64,000 bases of DNA from NCBI GenBank assembly GCA_023375675.1, contig JALQBC010000028.1, forward strand, positions 434,001-498,000, given 5' to 3'. Under the pieces are notes generated by a model that saw nothing but the letters and a program-made list of their open reading frames with translations, made no database searches and was not told where the DNA came from. The stretch is from Cytospora piceicola. Its lineage: Eukaryota > Ascomycota > Sordariomycetes > Diaporthales > Cytosporaceae. The translations under genes were made by a program, and so were the position numbers. Shown here piece by piece: positions 24,015 to 35,690 of the stretch (its first letter is position 1; every line of letters begins with the position of its first letter).

Positions 24015-27000
24015 TGTTATTGACCTGGGCGGGAGGAGGGACACGCAGGATAACAACAACTAGGTGACGGATGAACGATGTGTAACACTCAAGAGGAGCT
24101 CACAGGTGATGCAAGCATCGAGTGTGTTGGTACTGGGATGAACTAAGATCCGTGTAAGGCTATGTACGGAAATGGCAGAGGATCACTAAGTATATACTTA
24201 CATCTGGCCCTCCGATGCCTTTCCGAGCTTCGAAAAACTAGTCGCAAGAAGGTGGTATCTCGTTTACATTTGTGGCGTCCCTGACCCTTCCATCATGAAG
24301 AGGATCCCCCGTCAAGAGTGCACACCACTGCCATTGTGGATAGTACCCACCCACATGTTGCTGGGGGCCAGATTCATCTATCGATTTCCTTGCCTTGTAC
24401 ACGTCCGCACCCCTGGCACACCACGACCAGAATGCCGGGGTGGATGTAGATTCTTGTGTATCTTGTACTATGGTAGGATGCCCTCCATATACAACTTGTT
24501 TTTTTTTTTTCGTGGATGGGTACCGTCAATTCAATAACCATCGTGATATTGGTGCGGATGGGAGAGATATGGCCACGTAGGCCCTGGAAGATCTCATATG
24601 TACATATTACTCTCCAGAAGCCTTTTTACACCCGTTGTCTGGCCCGGGGTGATTACCGAATACAGGCATCAGTGTCTCTGTAGTATTATACAACCGAGCA
24701 CCGAGTACGTACTCAAGTATGCACAACGTAAATAGTGTGCAGGACCGAGCAAGGCGGGAGTGGGGGCCCACGAGCTTGCACTCCAAGTTTCGCATAAAGG
24801 TGCCGAGATCTCCTCCGCCTTTGAGAGATGATCATTGATGATTGTCGAGATGCTCGAGATTTCCGCTACGGAACCCACAGATCTAGCTCATGCCGGGGCA
24901 TTGCACATCATGATCTACAAGGCATCCAGAAATATCCGTTATTGGTAAAGTGTTGGCGCCAATAGAACAACAAAACAGCCTGGACGTGTCGTGTGTGTAT
25001 TATTCCATTTTCGAAATGCTACACACATGCATGACGCGGATGCTACAATTTGAACCATGCGCACATCCTTGCTTAGCGTCTTGGTATCGCACCATTCAGG
25101 TTTATTTTATCTAATCAGATGATCTTATCTGATTATTATGTCGGTTTTGTTTCCCACTTCGTCTTCACAGCGCGATCGACATTGAGAGTTTGAGCTTGCT
25201 ACAGGCCCATGGCCTGTGATTAATTATGCCCCCTACCCTGTTGCCCCGTTGGTTGAGAGGCCTGGCATGCTGGAAAACCATCAGCTTCCAATGAAGGGTT
25301 TTCATCAGGCCCCACTCCGTATTATTCTTCATTTGTGTTCCCTTCTCTTTGGGTGAAGGAACGAGCAATACGAATGAGCCCGAACCGAGCTGACCGACCT
25401 CTGTACAGAAACAACAGCTGATTAGGTACACAGTAATGGGCAGAGAAGGTGAGAGCAGCCCAACAAAGGCGAACTGATATCAGATTCTTCAGCGTTATGA
25501 CGGGTTGGGGCTGGCCAAGCACCAAGCAACTGCAGTCCCATACTCCAGCGCTAAGTTAAGTACTTAGTGTAGTATTGACCTCCCGAGGCCCACCTTTCAT
25601 GTGGTCCTTTATCAGATCCGTCCAGGTTCCGCATTGGTTCCCGTCAATAGACTTCCATCTAGACCGCCAGGACGACGTTGTTGTGCCCCCATGTGCCAAA
25701 GTGCCCAAAGCAACACTCCCGTAATTACCTCATTTGCCGCAAACAAACACGCGTATTCCATCTGTCTTCGCTTTTAGGTTTTTTGGGTCCCTTGGGTCTG
25801 TCTCGGCCGAGATCGTTTACCTGCAGGCACCCTTTCAAAAGGGAGGCTTGGCTTGCGTTGGCTAAGGTGGTGGCAGAGTCGCACTCTACACTTATCGGTA
25901 TGCCAGGGCATCACGTTCGGATGGAAACCCCGGTCCGGAAATCTCTCCTTCGTACATAATGCGCCTCACACTCTTCTGCATCCAGACATCCATATAAAGG
26001 TCCGGACTCACACCTTTGGGGCCACGTACAGTATGCTCACCTGACACTTACACGTTCGCGACTCACTCACCGAGGTACCTCTGTCATTGAACTGTGTCGA
26101 CTTCTCGATGAAGAGGGATGTGATGACGTTTGGGCTCCGAACCTCGGCGCCGGCGGGTGGAGTCCCAGCTGGTGGCGTCCATACGTCAGATATCATGGTG
26201 ACACCCGGTGCTCCCAACCTGCTCGATACCCTCAAGTCCTCACAATTCGATCGAGAACTGGCAGTACATATATGTCGGCCACCAAGTTTCTTCAGCTCCT
26301 GGAGCAGCAGCTGCGTCATGAATCTCACGATTGCTGCCAGCTCTTGGTTGCCGCTTCTGCCGCGACTGCCACCAAGCTACATTAGGGGGGCCCCTGTTCT
26401 CATCATGTTGCGATTCGAGTGGCAGCACCTGAAGGATACTGCAGCACGCAACAGCAAAAACGTGTGGGTCTGGTTCGAGTATTCTTTCAGGTCAATTTTG
26501 GGCTGCTTCTGTTCCTGAGCTTCCACAGCACCGATATGAAAGGCCCGGCTGGGTGTCGATAGACTCGGGCTTGACGGCAAACCCAATAATGCCGCAACCA
26601 TGCCCATCTGGATATATGGCTTGAATAGCCACGGCAAGGCTTAGGCTGTTAGGTCGATACACGTGGGTGGCTTCTCCAGCAACTGCGTTATTAATTCGAT
26701 TGAGAGAGCCTGCGTTGCTACCTCCGACTCAGCTCATAGTTCCACGATCATGGCCGTTACTGATTCGGACAACGTGAGCCCAAGGGTCTGTCTGCTCAGC
26801 TGCTGCTGCATGTGTGCGTCTTCTTATTGCCGCCTTGGCCTTGGCCGAAGAACAAGTGTTCACTGGATGACAAGATGGCACTCGATTATATAGATGAAAT
26901 CATGCTTGGACAGGACGGAGAATATAATATTGCACGCAGGGTACGATTGTCGACGAATCGTACCCAGATTATGCGGAAAACCCTTTTGGTATCCGGGAAG

Positions 27001-28058
27001 GGGAGGCGACGCAAGCTCTGAAATCCGAGGAGACATCTGCGTCCAGTATAATGAACTGAGACTGGTTCTATATCACTTGTGGCAAATAAGGTATGGATAT
27101 GAATCTTCCCAGCTGTTGGCATTGACAGATCCATCGTGCTGTTGCATCTTGATACCTGAAGTATGGGTCCGGTACACGAAGGCATCAAAATGATGGCGTT
27201 GGGAGAAGACGTGCACGAAATGTCCCAAATTCTGGACTGACGTTTGGAGAGGGTAGGATGGATCATTGGCAACCCAGGTCTCTTTCTCCATCAAAGGCGA
27301 ACCAAGTGCATGTTTGAACCAGATATTGCCATAATCACTCCGTTCGTTTTGAAGACTCATACAAGCACCAGACTTCAAATGCTGTTACACATGTGCACTC
27401 AGAGTATATTGCACGTGATTGTGCATCGGCCGAGAGATGTCCCTTGGGGGGCATGGTGTTGCTGCAAGGCGATGTCGTTCCGCAATACAGTACATACTCT
27501 GCGGCGTCTGCAGATGAAATCTGATGTTACCCTACGTCCTTGGAGTAGGACGGCGTCCGAACTTAAGGTGTTGTGAGTATTCGTTAGAGGCACGAGAACC
27601 GTGGGATAATGCCTCCAGCTTCGACACGGCCTGCGAGGGCAATCATGGTATTGTTATATTGCGGTCTGTCCTGAGAATGCTGTGAGACCCGTCCGCTATT
27701 AGCTGTTATAATTCGTCGCCGGAACAAATTTAAAAAAAAGTTGCCAACGCAAGAAACATCTACACTCGCAAACCCCCGAAATAACATGATACCGTGCTCA
27801 AACAGATGACTAAGCACCCAAGCTAAGTACGTTACGTCAGCCGCTCGCTCTCATCATACGATTGACCCCATCCAAGCGAAAGGTGGAGCGGCTCAAAGTC
27901 CGAAACTCCGTTCCTCAATAAATGGGCCCTCCACTGGTCCGATGACCAACCTTAATGTAATCACCTTCTCGCGCTCTCCTCGCCTAGAGAGACACATCTC
28001 CCTACGCTGTGAAAGTCCGCTCCCGGCCTATTTCGACTTTGGTCCTTCTACAGCCGTG
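24015..28058. other. Long intergenic region between transporter and regulator
   Basis: Apart from the GATA cluster at 25107-25133 and a T run near 24500, no gene could be supported. Several frames of 90-140 codons (25678-25959, 26087-26518 on plus; 26008-26328, 26886-27378 on minus) overlap one another. They lack family motifs and do not join through credible introns. A degraded gene in 26.0-27.4 kb cannot be ruled out. Confidence 0.5.
25107..25133 (+). promoter_or_regulatory. Cluster of GATA sites including an SreA-type iron-repressor site
   Basis: TTATCTGAT at 25125-25133 is the exact reverse complement of the ATCWGATAA site bound by the fungal iron-responsive GATA repressors SreA, Sre and Urbs1. 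TTATCTAAT at 25107-25115 and ATCAGATGA at 25115-25123 each differ from that consensus by one base and overlap or adjoin it. The cluster lies about 1.1 kb upstream of the start codon of the siderophore transporter, on the side from which that gene is transcribed. The function is inferred from motif and position. Confidence 0.5.
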
Positions 28059-30909
28059 ATGGATCGGAGCAGGACGGCATCTATTCCCGCATCGGCACGC
28101 AGCAATCAGGGGCAACAGCGGAAGTGGGGGAGTGCGTGTGCTGTCTGTTCAGCTGCAAAGGTGCGTAAATCATGAATGAGAGATTATCTCCTGGCTCTTC
28201 CAAGGACGGCCCCCTTTTCTCACATGCAATAGGCCAAATGTATCCGGAGCGATGATACTACTGGTGCACCTTGCGACAGGTAATTGTTTGAGTCTCCATC
28301 CAACATTGAAACTCCGGCTCAAGGCTTACTGTTGAATCGTCAGGTGCAAGCGATTAGCAAAGGAATGCACAAGTCAGGTGCATTATCCTCGTAAGAAACG
28401 GTCATCGAGAACCTCGTGAGTGTGAAATTCGCTGATATGTCTGAAGAAGGCGGGGGGAAGGAGTAGCCTTGAGGCCAGCCTGACGCCGAGGGAAACACAT
28501 CTACGATGCCCGTGATCGCAACGTTTCAGGCCGACCAGATGTAACCCCCCATGCTAACACACCTCACAGAAGGACCACCCAACTTGAGGAACGTCTGAAC
28601 GGACTAGTCGATCTCCTCAAGGCTTCCGGTGAGCTTCCGGCGCAGAAGGCAAGACGGAGCCAAAGCTCAGCCATGAGCCCTGACGGGGAGCATGGTAGGT
28701 GGATGCAGTATGTCCTCACACAAGATATAATACTGATCCTTCTATCAGGAGAATCATCACATGAACCTTCCCCGGCCGTCTCCAGTGGTAATGGCAACAC
28801 TATACACATACCCCAGACCTGGAATCGCCATGCCCCACCAAGATGCATCTGCCGCGCCGAGTTGGGCGATGTTCCTCTCCAGAGGCGTCCGGATAAAGAA
28901 CTCCTAGCAATATACCAGTCTCGCCTGATGCCGGTCTTTCCATTTGTCGCCATCCCGCCGGGGACATCGGCCGAGCGCCTCAAGGCTGAACGTCCGTTCC
29001 TGTTCTCCGCCATATGCATGGCCGCGTCGATCTCAGACGTGAGATCGATGCGTGGTCAAATGTTCGCAATAATCCAGCGCTTGACAAATGAAATCTTTAT
29101 CGAGTCGAACCGGTCTATGGATACTTTACAGGGCATTCTTGTCATACTTGCCTGGTACCAGAATCACTGCTTGATGCATGCCCAGCTCAACAACCTCATC
29201 CATCTTGCTCAAGCTCTACTAGCAGATCTCGGCCTGAACAAAATCCCCGAGGTTCCAGAACGCTCTAGTGTTATGGTCTTGCACCCTCCTCAGCCTCAGC
29301 AGAGAACACACGAGGAGAGACGAGCGATATTGGGCGTTTGGTTCCTTAGCTCTTCGTAAGCGATCTTTCCTTCATATATCCTCGAGGCCCATCCAACTGA
29401 CATGAAGTCCGGGAAGGGTGGCAACGGGCCTGCAGAGAGTGTTTCCGATGAAGTTTTCCAGATATTTCAAACAATGCCTGGAGAATCTCGAAACGAACCC
29501 CGACTCCGAACTAGACACTTTGCTTGTCCAACTTGTCAAGATCCAACAGTTGACTGAGAAGATCTTTAATTGGCGTTATAGAGAGGACGAAGACGAGGAA
29601 ATCCTCGGATTTCCAAGGGCGCCGGCTTCAGCATACCAGGCTGCCTTTCACGGCGACATCATCCAGCTTCAAGCATCGTTGCCCGCGTATCTACGAGACA
29701 ACCGTAGGTCGCTCCCACCAGTATGCCACCCATCCCAAACACCTAGGCTGACGAGCTTCTTCTTGGTTGCCAGAACTACTGCGGGTATACTTCACTTTTG
29801 CGACGCTGCATCTCAATGAACCACCACAGATCGACGCCGCCCTCCTCAAGAAGCTTGCCAATTCACTCACCGACGTCAACCCCAGTTCGCCATCGGCTCT
29901 CGATATATTCTACCGCGCCCATTCTGCTCTGCAGGGCTTCTTTGATAGCTGGTTTGACTTGCCGACCAACGTGTATCTTGCAATGCCAATGTCCGGCATG
30001 ATGCAAGTCGTCTACGGTATAACAATGCTTGCGAGATGGGCCAAGATCCTGGGACCGGGCTCCTCCCCCCGCCGAGGGAACGCGCCGGTGGATATTCTCA
30101 CATCGCAGAAAGTCGTCTGGGATCCCGCTGCCACGAGGCCTGCGCCCAAGACAATGATCGGCGTGGGCCTTGCTCCTGTACCGTCCTTTGATACAGAAAG
30201 CAGCAGGAGTACAAGCCCCAGAAGCAGGGAGGCAGAGACACGGACGGATGCAAACATGGCCACCGGCCTCGGAAGGACACCATCGCTCATCACAGATCCG
30301 TTGCATATCCCAGGCTCCCAGTTCAGAGAGACTGCGGACCCGAGCATACCAAGTGTAGTAGCCTCCCTCAAAGCCAAACTCGTGACACAGCCTGGCCTGA
30401 ACCTCGATATCGTCGGTATATTGGCCACAATGGCGCAACGGTGTGAGCAGGCCCATAAGGAACTCACCCGAGAAGGTGGAGGTGGAGCCTGGCACAACGA
30501 CATCTGGTATCACTGTGCGAAGAAGGTACTGGTTGTGCACGCCAAACTCGAGAAATGGGCAGAGATCATTGCTTCGGGTAGTGTGTCAACGACAGTTCCC
30601 ACTGATGCAGCGGCTCAGCATGCAAACCAATCCCATGGGGAAAGAGAGGCACAGATGGGTGATGCCGATATCACAACTGTTGCGGATACGCAAGCCAGCT
30701 TCGCCCAGCCGCCCCTGTGTGAGGACAGAGGTACTCTCGCCGCGTTTCAAAGACAGATCGAGACGGCTGGGCAGGGCATACTGCACCCAGAGTCGATGGA
30801 TGACGCATGGCAGTATATCAACGTGTGGACAGACGATATGTTCGACCAGCTGGACCCGAGCCTGTGGCTTAATGATGGGAGCGACTGGAGTATGGCCCTG
30901 CTAGGCTAG
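28059..30909 (+). CDS. Zn2Cys6 transcription factor with fungal regulatory middle domain
   Basis: Seven exons were joined: 28059-28160, 28233-28279, 28344-28415, 28570-28694, 28749-29355, 29408-29703, 29774-30909, giving 794 residues. The zinc cluster is assembled across three exons and reads C-x2-C-x6-C-x10-C-x2-C-x6-C (residues about 27-60), followed by basic PRKKR and a short coiled coil (TQLEERLNGLVDLLKAS). The middle contains the regulator-domain pattern SRLMPVFPFVAIPP, FLFSAICMAAS, GILVILAWYQN, LIHLAQALLADLGLN, then ERRAILGVWFLSSS. The fourth intron (28695-28748, 54 bp) has a length divisible by three and no stop codon, so a retained form would stay in frame. An in-frame ATG at 27942 could extend the N-terminus by 39 residues; the inner ATG was preferred because the zinc cluster then lies near the start. 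The target genes are unknown. Confidence 0.87.
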
Positions 30910-31891
30910 GCTCCATCGGGAGACCCAATTTGGGATCTGACAAGATACAAAACCGGCCACAAGGCGATCCTAATTGGTACATGCCGGACCACAGTGACTC
31001 CAAATCACTATAGCCGTTGATCTTCGTACACGCTGGAGTATGACCATCCACTGCGTGTTGAGGGGGGGGGGGCACCTGGGCACCGGGAACATCAAGGAGC
31101 GGACGTGGCATTTTTTCAGAGACCAATGAACCTCTGAGTTAGCTCTACGTGAGAGTTGTTACGCGGTCCTTGGTGGATCTCCATGCCCGTCAGAAGCACC
31201 GTTCACATTCGGGTGTCTAGTTACAAGCGACCCCGCTGTTGTTTGAGTGGTCAGGTCCAGATGTCTCACAACTCTGAAGCTAGCCAGCCAACCCCCAGAT
31301 TGATCGACCTTGGTTCCGGTCTCAACAATGCATCCGGTCTGTTGATCCTCGACCGTGATCCCCCAATCTGAAGAAGGCTGGGAAGACAGACGACCGGTAA
31401 TTTCACCTGGACCCTACAGCGGGAAATGACGATACGTGGATGGCACCCGCATGCAGACATGCCCTATCACGACGTCGTTCCTGTCGATAGTGCACTACCA
31501 CTAGTCCCTAAGTAATTCAACTGATATTCGATCGTCACTGAATTACCTACTACCGGCAATTTACCCGCTGCTTCTCTAATACCAGTGAAAAGTCGCCCCA
31601 AGGAGCACATGGCATCGGTATAGCATGCGGTGCAGCATCTTACTTGCATGCCCCATGACCCAATGCCACTTGGCTAATTCACACGGAAGCGGGGTTTCTG
31701 GTGTTTTGCCACGAGAGGAGGCAATTAAATTACTGGCAGTTATTTGGTAGACTTTCGGCAATGTAACTGTGTGGTCCGACAACCTGTTCTATGGTTTCTG
31801 GACACATTCACTGCCTTCTTTGGCTTCTTCTAGGATTTCTTTCTAGAATCAGATTAAAATTTTGCCTGTGCCAACCTTGAACCCAACGAAA
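30910..31891. other. Intergenic region, no supported gene
   Basis: It contains a run of 11 G at 31062-31072. The last hundred bases before 31892 are a C/T-rich leader for the amino-acid transporter. No conserved frame or RNA gene was seen. Confidence 0.6.
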
Positions 31892-33852
31892 ATGAACGCA
31901 CAGGGCCCCAAAAAGACCAGCGACGGCGAGAATGCCACCCGCGCCGAGAAGAAGAGCTCCGAGCTGGGCGAGCTGCACTCACACGCCGTCGCCGTGCGCC
32001 CGCAAGAGCGCCTCCTCCACGACCCCAACGTCACCTTCGAAGAGTACATGTACTACGCAGCCAAGTCCCGAGGCGAGGAGGACGCGAGCATCCGGCCCGG
32101 CCCTGCGGCGCCTGACAAGGCCAAGACGACCTTTATGGACGTCTTCCTCCCCTCGGCCCGCGGCGGCGTCCGCGAGCTGAAAGGGGCCGCCGCTGCGGAC
32201 GGGACCGGCGGCGTCTTGCGCGAGATGAACCTGAGCGACGCCCAGGTCCGCGCGACGATCTCGGACGAGGAGTGGACGAATGCCAGCCGTGCGCTGCGGA
32301 CGGCGACGGCGGCGGCGTGTTTCTACCTGATCACGACGGACATTCTGGGTCCGTTCGGGGTCGGGTTTGCGCTTGGCACGATGGGTTGGGGAGAAGGGAT
32401 TGGCCTGTACACCGTCTTCGGCGCTTGTGCTGGATTGTGAGTAGTATATGTGCAATCTGTTATCGGTAACATGGGCTTTTACTGACTGGTCTTCGACACA
32501 GTTCTGGCTACCTACTATGGAAGGTCTTCATGAATATCGACAGCTATGAGTTCCCCGCCAAGAACTACGGTGACCTCGCCTACCGCGTGTACGGAAGGTG
32601 GTTCCGATGGATCGTGAACATTTGCCAGGGACTACAGCTGCTCCTCAGTGTGGGAAACATCATCATTAGCAACGGGCAGTCCATCTCCCAGGTGTCAAAG
32701 TTCGGTCTATGCTACAGCATCTGCTGTCTCATTTGGGCACTTGTCGGCTACGCCATGGGCCAGATCCGCACCCTGAACAAATTCACCTGGCTTGCCAACT
32801 GGGCCGTCTTCATCAACCTTATGGTAATGTTCATCTCGATGGGGGTCATGGCTCACAGCGACCCGAACTACGTGGGAGCCCAGGGCGGATCCGCCGGATC
32901 TATCACGGCGGCGAGTACGGTGGCACAGCTGCCTGACGGCTCGTATCCGCCTGTTAAGACTTATGGTACGGTGCCGCCATCTGATAACGGGTTCATCGGC
33001 TCCATCATCGGTCTCATGCAGGGAGTTTACGCGTATGCCGGCGCGCAGCTCTTCATCGAATTCATGGCTGAGCTGCAGCGGCCCAGGGATTTTCTTAAGG
33101 TCATGTGGTTTTCGCAATTCTTCATCTACGCCGTTTACGTGACTTACGGATCATACGTGTACTATTGGCAAGGGCAGTACTCCAATCAGGTGCGACAAAT
33201 TCTATTCCACGTCATGGCATTTTGAAGGTTTGGGGCAAGCAACTAACACCACCATGTGTAGATTGCCTACATGGGGCTCTCTCCGTACGCCTGGCAGACC
33301 GCTTGCAACATCTTGGGTGTGATCTCCGGCCTCATTGCAGCGGTTTTGTACGGGAATATCGGCATCAAGGTCATCTACAACAACATCCTCATCGAGTTCT
33401 TCAACTTCCCTCCCCTCACAACGCGCAAGGGGAAGTACCTCTGGGCCGTGGTGGTGCCGATTTACTGGAGCGTTGCCTTCATCCTAGCGGCCGCCATTCC
33501 CGACTTCAACGGGATCACCAGTTTAACAGCCGCGCTGTTCTTTGTACAGTTCACGTATACGTTTCCCGCGCTTCTCAGCCTCGGGTTCCTTGTACAAAGT
33601 GAGGCTATGAAGGGGGAGGCGTCGTTCGACCCGTACTCGGGTGAGGTACACCGTCGTGACTCGGGGGTCAAGAGGTGGATTCGGGGCTTCTTTGGCCGGT
33701 ATTGGTGGCTTTGCATCCTCTTGACGCTGTATGCACTAGGAAGCCTCGTCGTGAGCGGGTTGGGTTCGTACTCCGCCATCAAGTCGCTGATTGAGAGATT
33801 CCAGACGCCGCAGATCAATGCGTTCACTTGCAGGTCGCCGCTTGCCGGCTGA
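31892..33852 (+). CDS. Amino-acid transporter, AAAP family
   Basis: Exons 31892-32436, 32502-33189 and 33262-33852 encode 607 residues. The introns are 65 and 72 bp with GTGAGT and GTGCGA donors. A hydrophilic N-terminus of about 150 residues precedes the first helix. The transporter core follows with FYLITTDILGPFGVGFALGT, then an MNIDSYEFPAKNYGDLAYRVYG segment, GRWFRWIVNICQGLQLLLSV, IWALVGYAMGQIRTLNKF, a Gly/Ser/Thr-rich outer loop, QLFIEFMAELQRPRDFLKVMW, and four or five more helices. About 10-11 membrane segments in all fit the family of eukaryotic amino-acid/auxin permeases (PF01490). Location could be plasma membrane or vacuole; substrate is not predictable. The first exon is markedly G/C-rich. 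The ATG at 31892 is the first in the frame. Confidence 0.88.
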
Positions 33853-34139
33853 GATGGACATCTGGACATTGTTGGAGCTATGGAGATGCTTGGACATAGC
33901 ACAATCAAGGGAGTCGGGTATCGTAGGTGTAATTTGCTCAGTTTTAAGATCGATGAACTTGAGAATTGGATTTAAGTTTACGTTTTGAGAAATCAAGTCT
34001 ATCTGGAGCCTCACAAAGTATCATTGATCCCTGGAAATAAGTCGTCCAAGACCCATTCGTGCTGTTCTAGTCAAAGTACCATTGGAGGTTCCAGAACTTA
34101 AATCTGGTGAAATTTGGGTTTCGACTTATCTGACAACAC

Positions 34140-35119
34140 TCACTTCTCAACATACACATTCATGGCAATTTCTCCGAGTACCTCCCAGCAGTGATCCAGA
34201 CGATCACGAACGAGTTTCACCCGGGCCTCCATGTCCCTCCCAAGCGGAAGAAACATCTCCCCAACCTTTCCAGCCCCAACTCCCTCACCCATGGCCACCC
34301 CATAGATAGCCTTTGCTGCCTTGATCGAATCACCGTCAGCTTCAAATTTGCCTCCATGCATGTACTGCAGTGTCTTATCTGCCACTGAGCCCTTGTAATC
34401 CTCGGCAATAGGCTCCTTGCCACCGGACGTCTTCGTGCCCATAGATGTATCGAATGCACCCAGGAGACAAGTAAGTGTTCGGATGTTGAACGCGGCCACT
34501 TCTTTTGCCATAGTCTTCGTAATGCCTGTAGTATAGAAATTAGCGCTATGTTTCTCCTCCGTATAAGTAGAATTGCCTAGGTGGGTGGTAGGTACCCACC
34601 GTCGAACGCAGCCTTTGCAGCACCGTACACCGCCATGGTCTCCCTTGCCTCCAAGCTCGAGCCAGTGCTGATGTTGACGATGATGCCGAACCGCCTCCTG
34701 CGCATATAAGGCAACACAGCCCTTGTGATCCTGTAAGGTCCGAAGAACACCGTCTCGAACTGCGCCCGAACCTCATCCTCCCTGATATGCTCCGCGACCT
34801 GAAGCAGGGCGAATCCTGCGTTGTTGACGAGCACATCGATCTGATGGCTTTCAGCCTCCAGAAGATCGATGACGCTGCCGTTATTGGGGTCGTCGAGGTC
34901 CAGCTGGGTCCAATTCCCGCCCTTGGACTCGATTTCCTGGACGAGAGCTGGTGTTTTGCCTGGGTTTCGGGAAGTGGCGATTACCTTGTGACCGTTGGAC
35001 TGGGCTTGTCGTGCGATGGCCAGGCCGAGGCCTGAGCTACAGCCCGTGATAAGCCAGGTTAAGGGTCGCTGAGGTGTGGTAAACCTGGGAAGTTCGGAGT
35101 TACTGGGTAAAGATGCCAT
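34140..35119 (-). CDS. Short-chain dehydrogenase/reductase
   Basis: Exons 35119-34600 and 34525-34140 (74-bp intron, GTGGGT...CTACAG) give 301 residues. Classical SDR motifs appear in order: the nucleotide-binding TGCSSGLG near residue 26, the NNAG motif after DVLVNNAGFA, the serine region IVNISTGSS, and the YGAAK active-site pair (Tyr and Lys). After strand beta-2 comes ATSR, where the arginine suggests NADP(H) preference. Length and pattern match the large fungal group of classical oxidoreductases acting on small alcohols or ketones. The start at 35119 has a good ACCATGG context; an in-frame ATG at 35191 would add 24 residues. The substrate is unknown. Confidence 0.88.
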
Positions 35120-35191
35120 GGTCGCGGTCTTCGTGATGGCTACTCTTGACTGATGGGATGTGAAGGATTTATCTCGCTCAACTGGCGACAT

Positions 35192-35690
35192 AGCCAGTAT
35201 TTAAACTAATAAATAATAGAGGTAAATAGAAAGAAACATACATGTGCGAATAGAAACTCCCTTTCAAGTTGATAGATTGAGGGGTTAAGGGGTTAAGCGG
35301 ATTTACCAACAATACGGCCGAAGTTCACTAGTCTCAAGTGCCACCTGCAACTACAATCCGGGCCATATGAGCTCTCAGTGTTCGGAACAAGTCCAGATGT
35401 ATCATATGTAGTTGTGATTTCTCCCCCTGTATTATCTCCTAATTCCTATTAGCAAGACCCAGCAACTTGGGCTGGTACTAGGGCAGTCTCTCGAAACGTT
35501 TGAGCTATCAAATTAATCAGCTATGTACCCTAGGACGCATATGAGCGCTTGAAGTCCGTCACCCTCCGAGCACCGAGGTAACGGCTTTCCCCCATTCGCT
35601 TTGCCCCATTCTCAGGCCTGGGCGTTGTGTGTCAAGGGAAGAAAGGATCCTATGAGATAAACACGTCACGATAGTCCACTTGCCCAGGGC
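35192..35690. other. Intergenic, no supported gene
   Basis: This is the promoter side of the dehydrogenase and the 3' flank of the RNase H-like gene. A GGGGTTAA direct repeat occurs near 35280-35297. Nothing else was recognised. Confidence 0.6.

Noticed and set aside
26087..26518. A 143-codon plus-strand frame in the long gap before the regulator
   Set aside because: It overlaps equally long minus-strand frames, carries no motif and has no credible splice partners.
35120..35191. Upstream in-frame ATG for the short-chain dehydrogenase
   Set aside because: It is possible, but the extension is hydrophilic and non-conserved in character, and the inner ATG has a better context.
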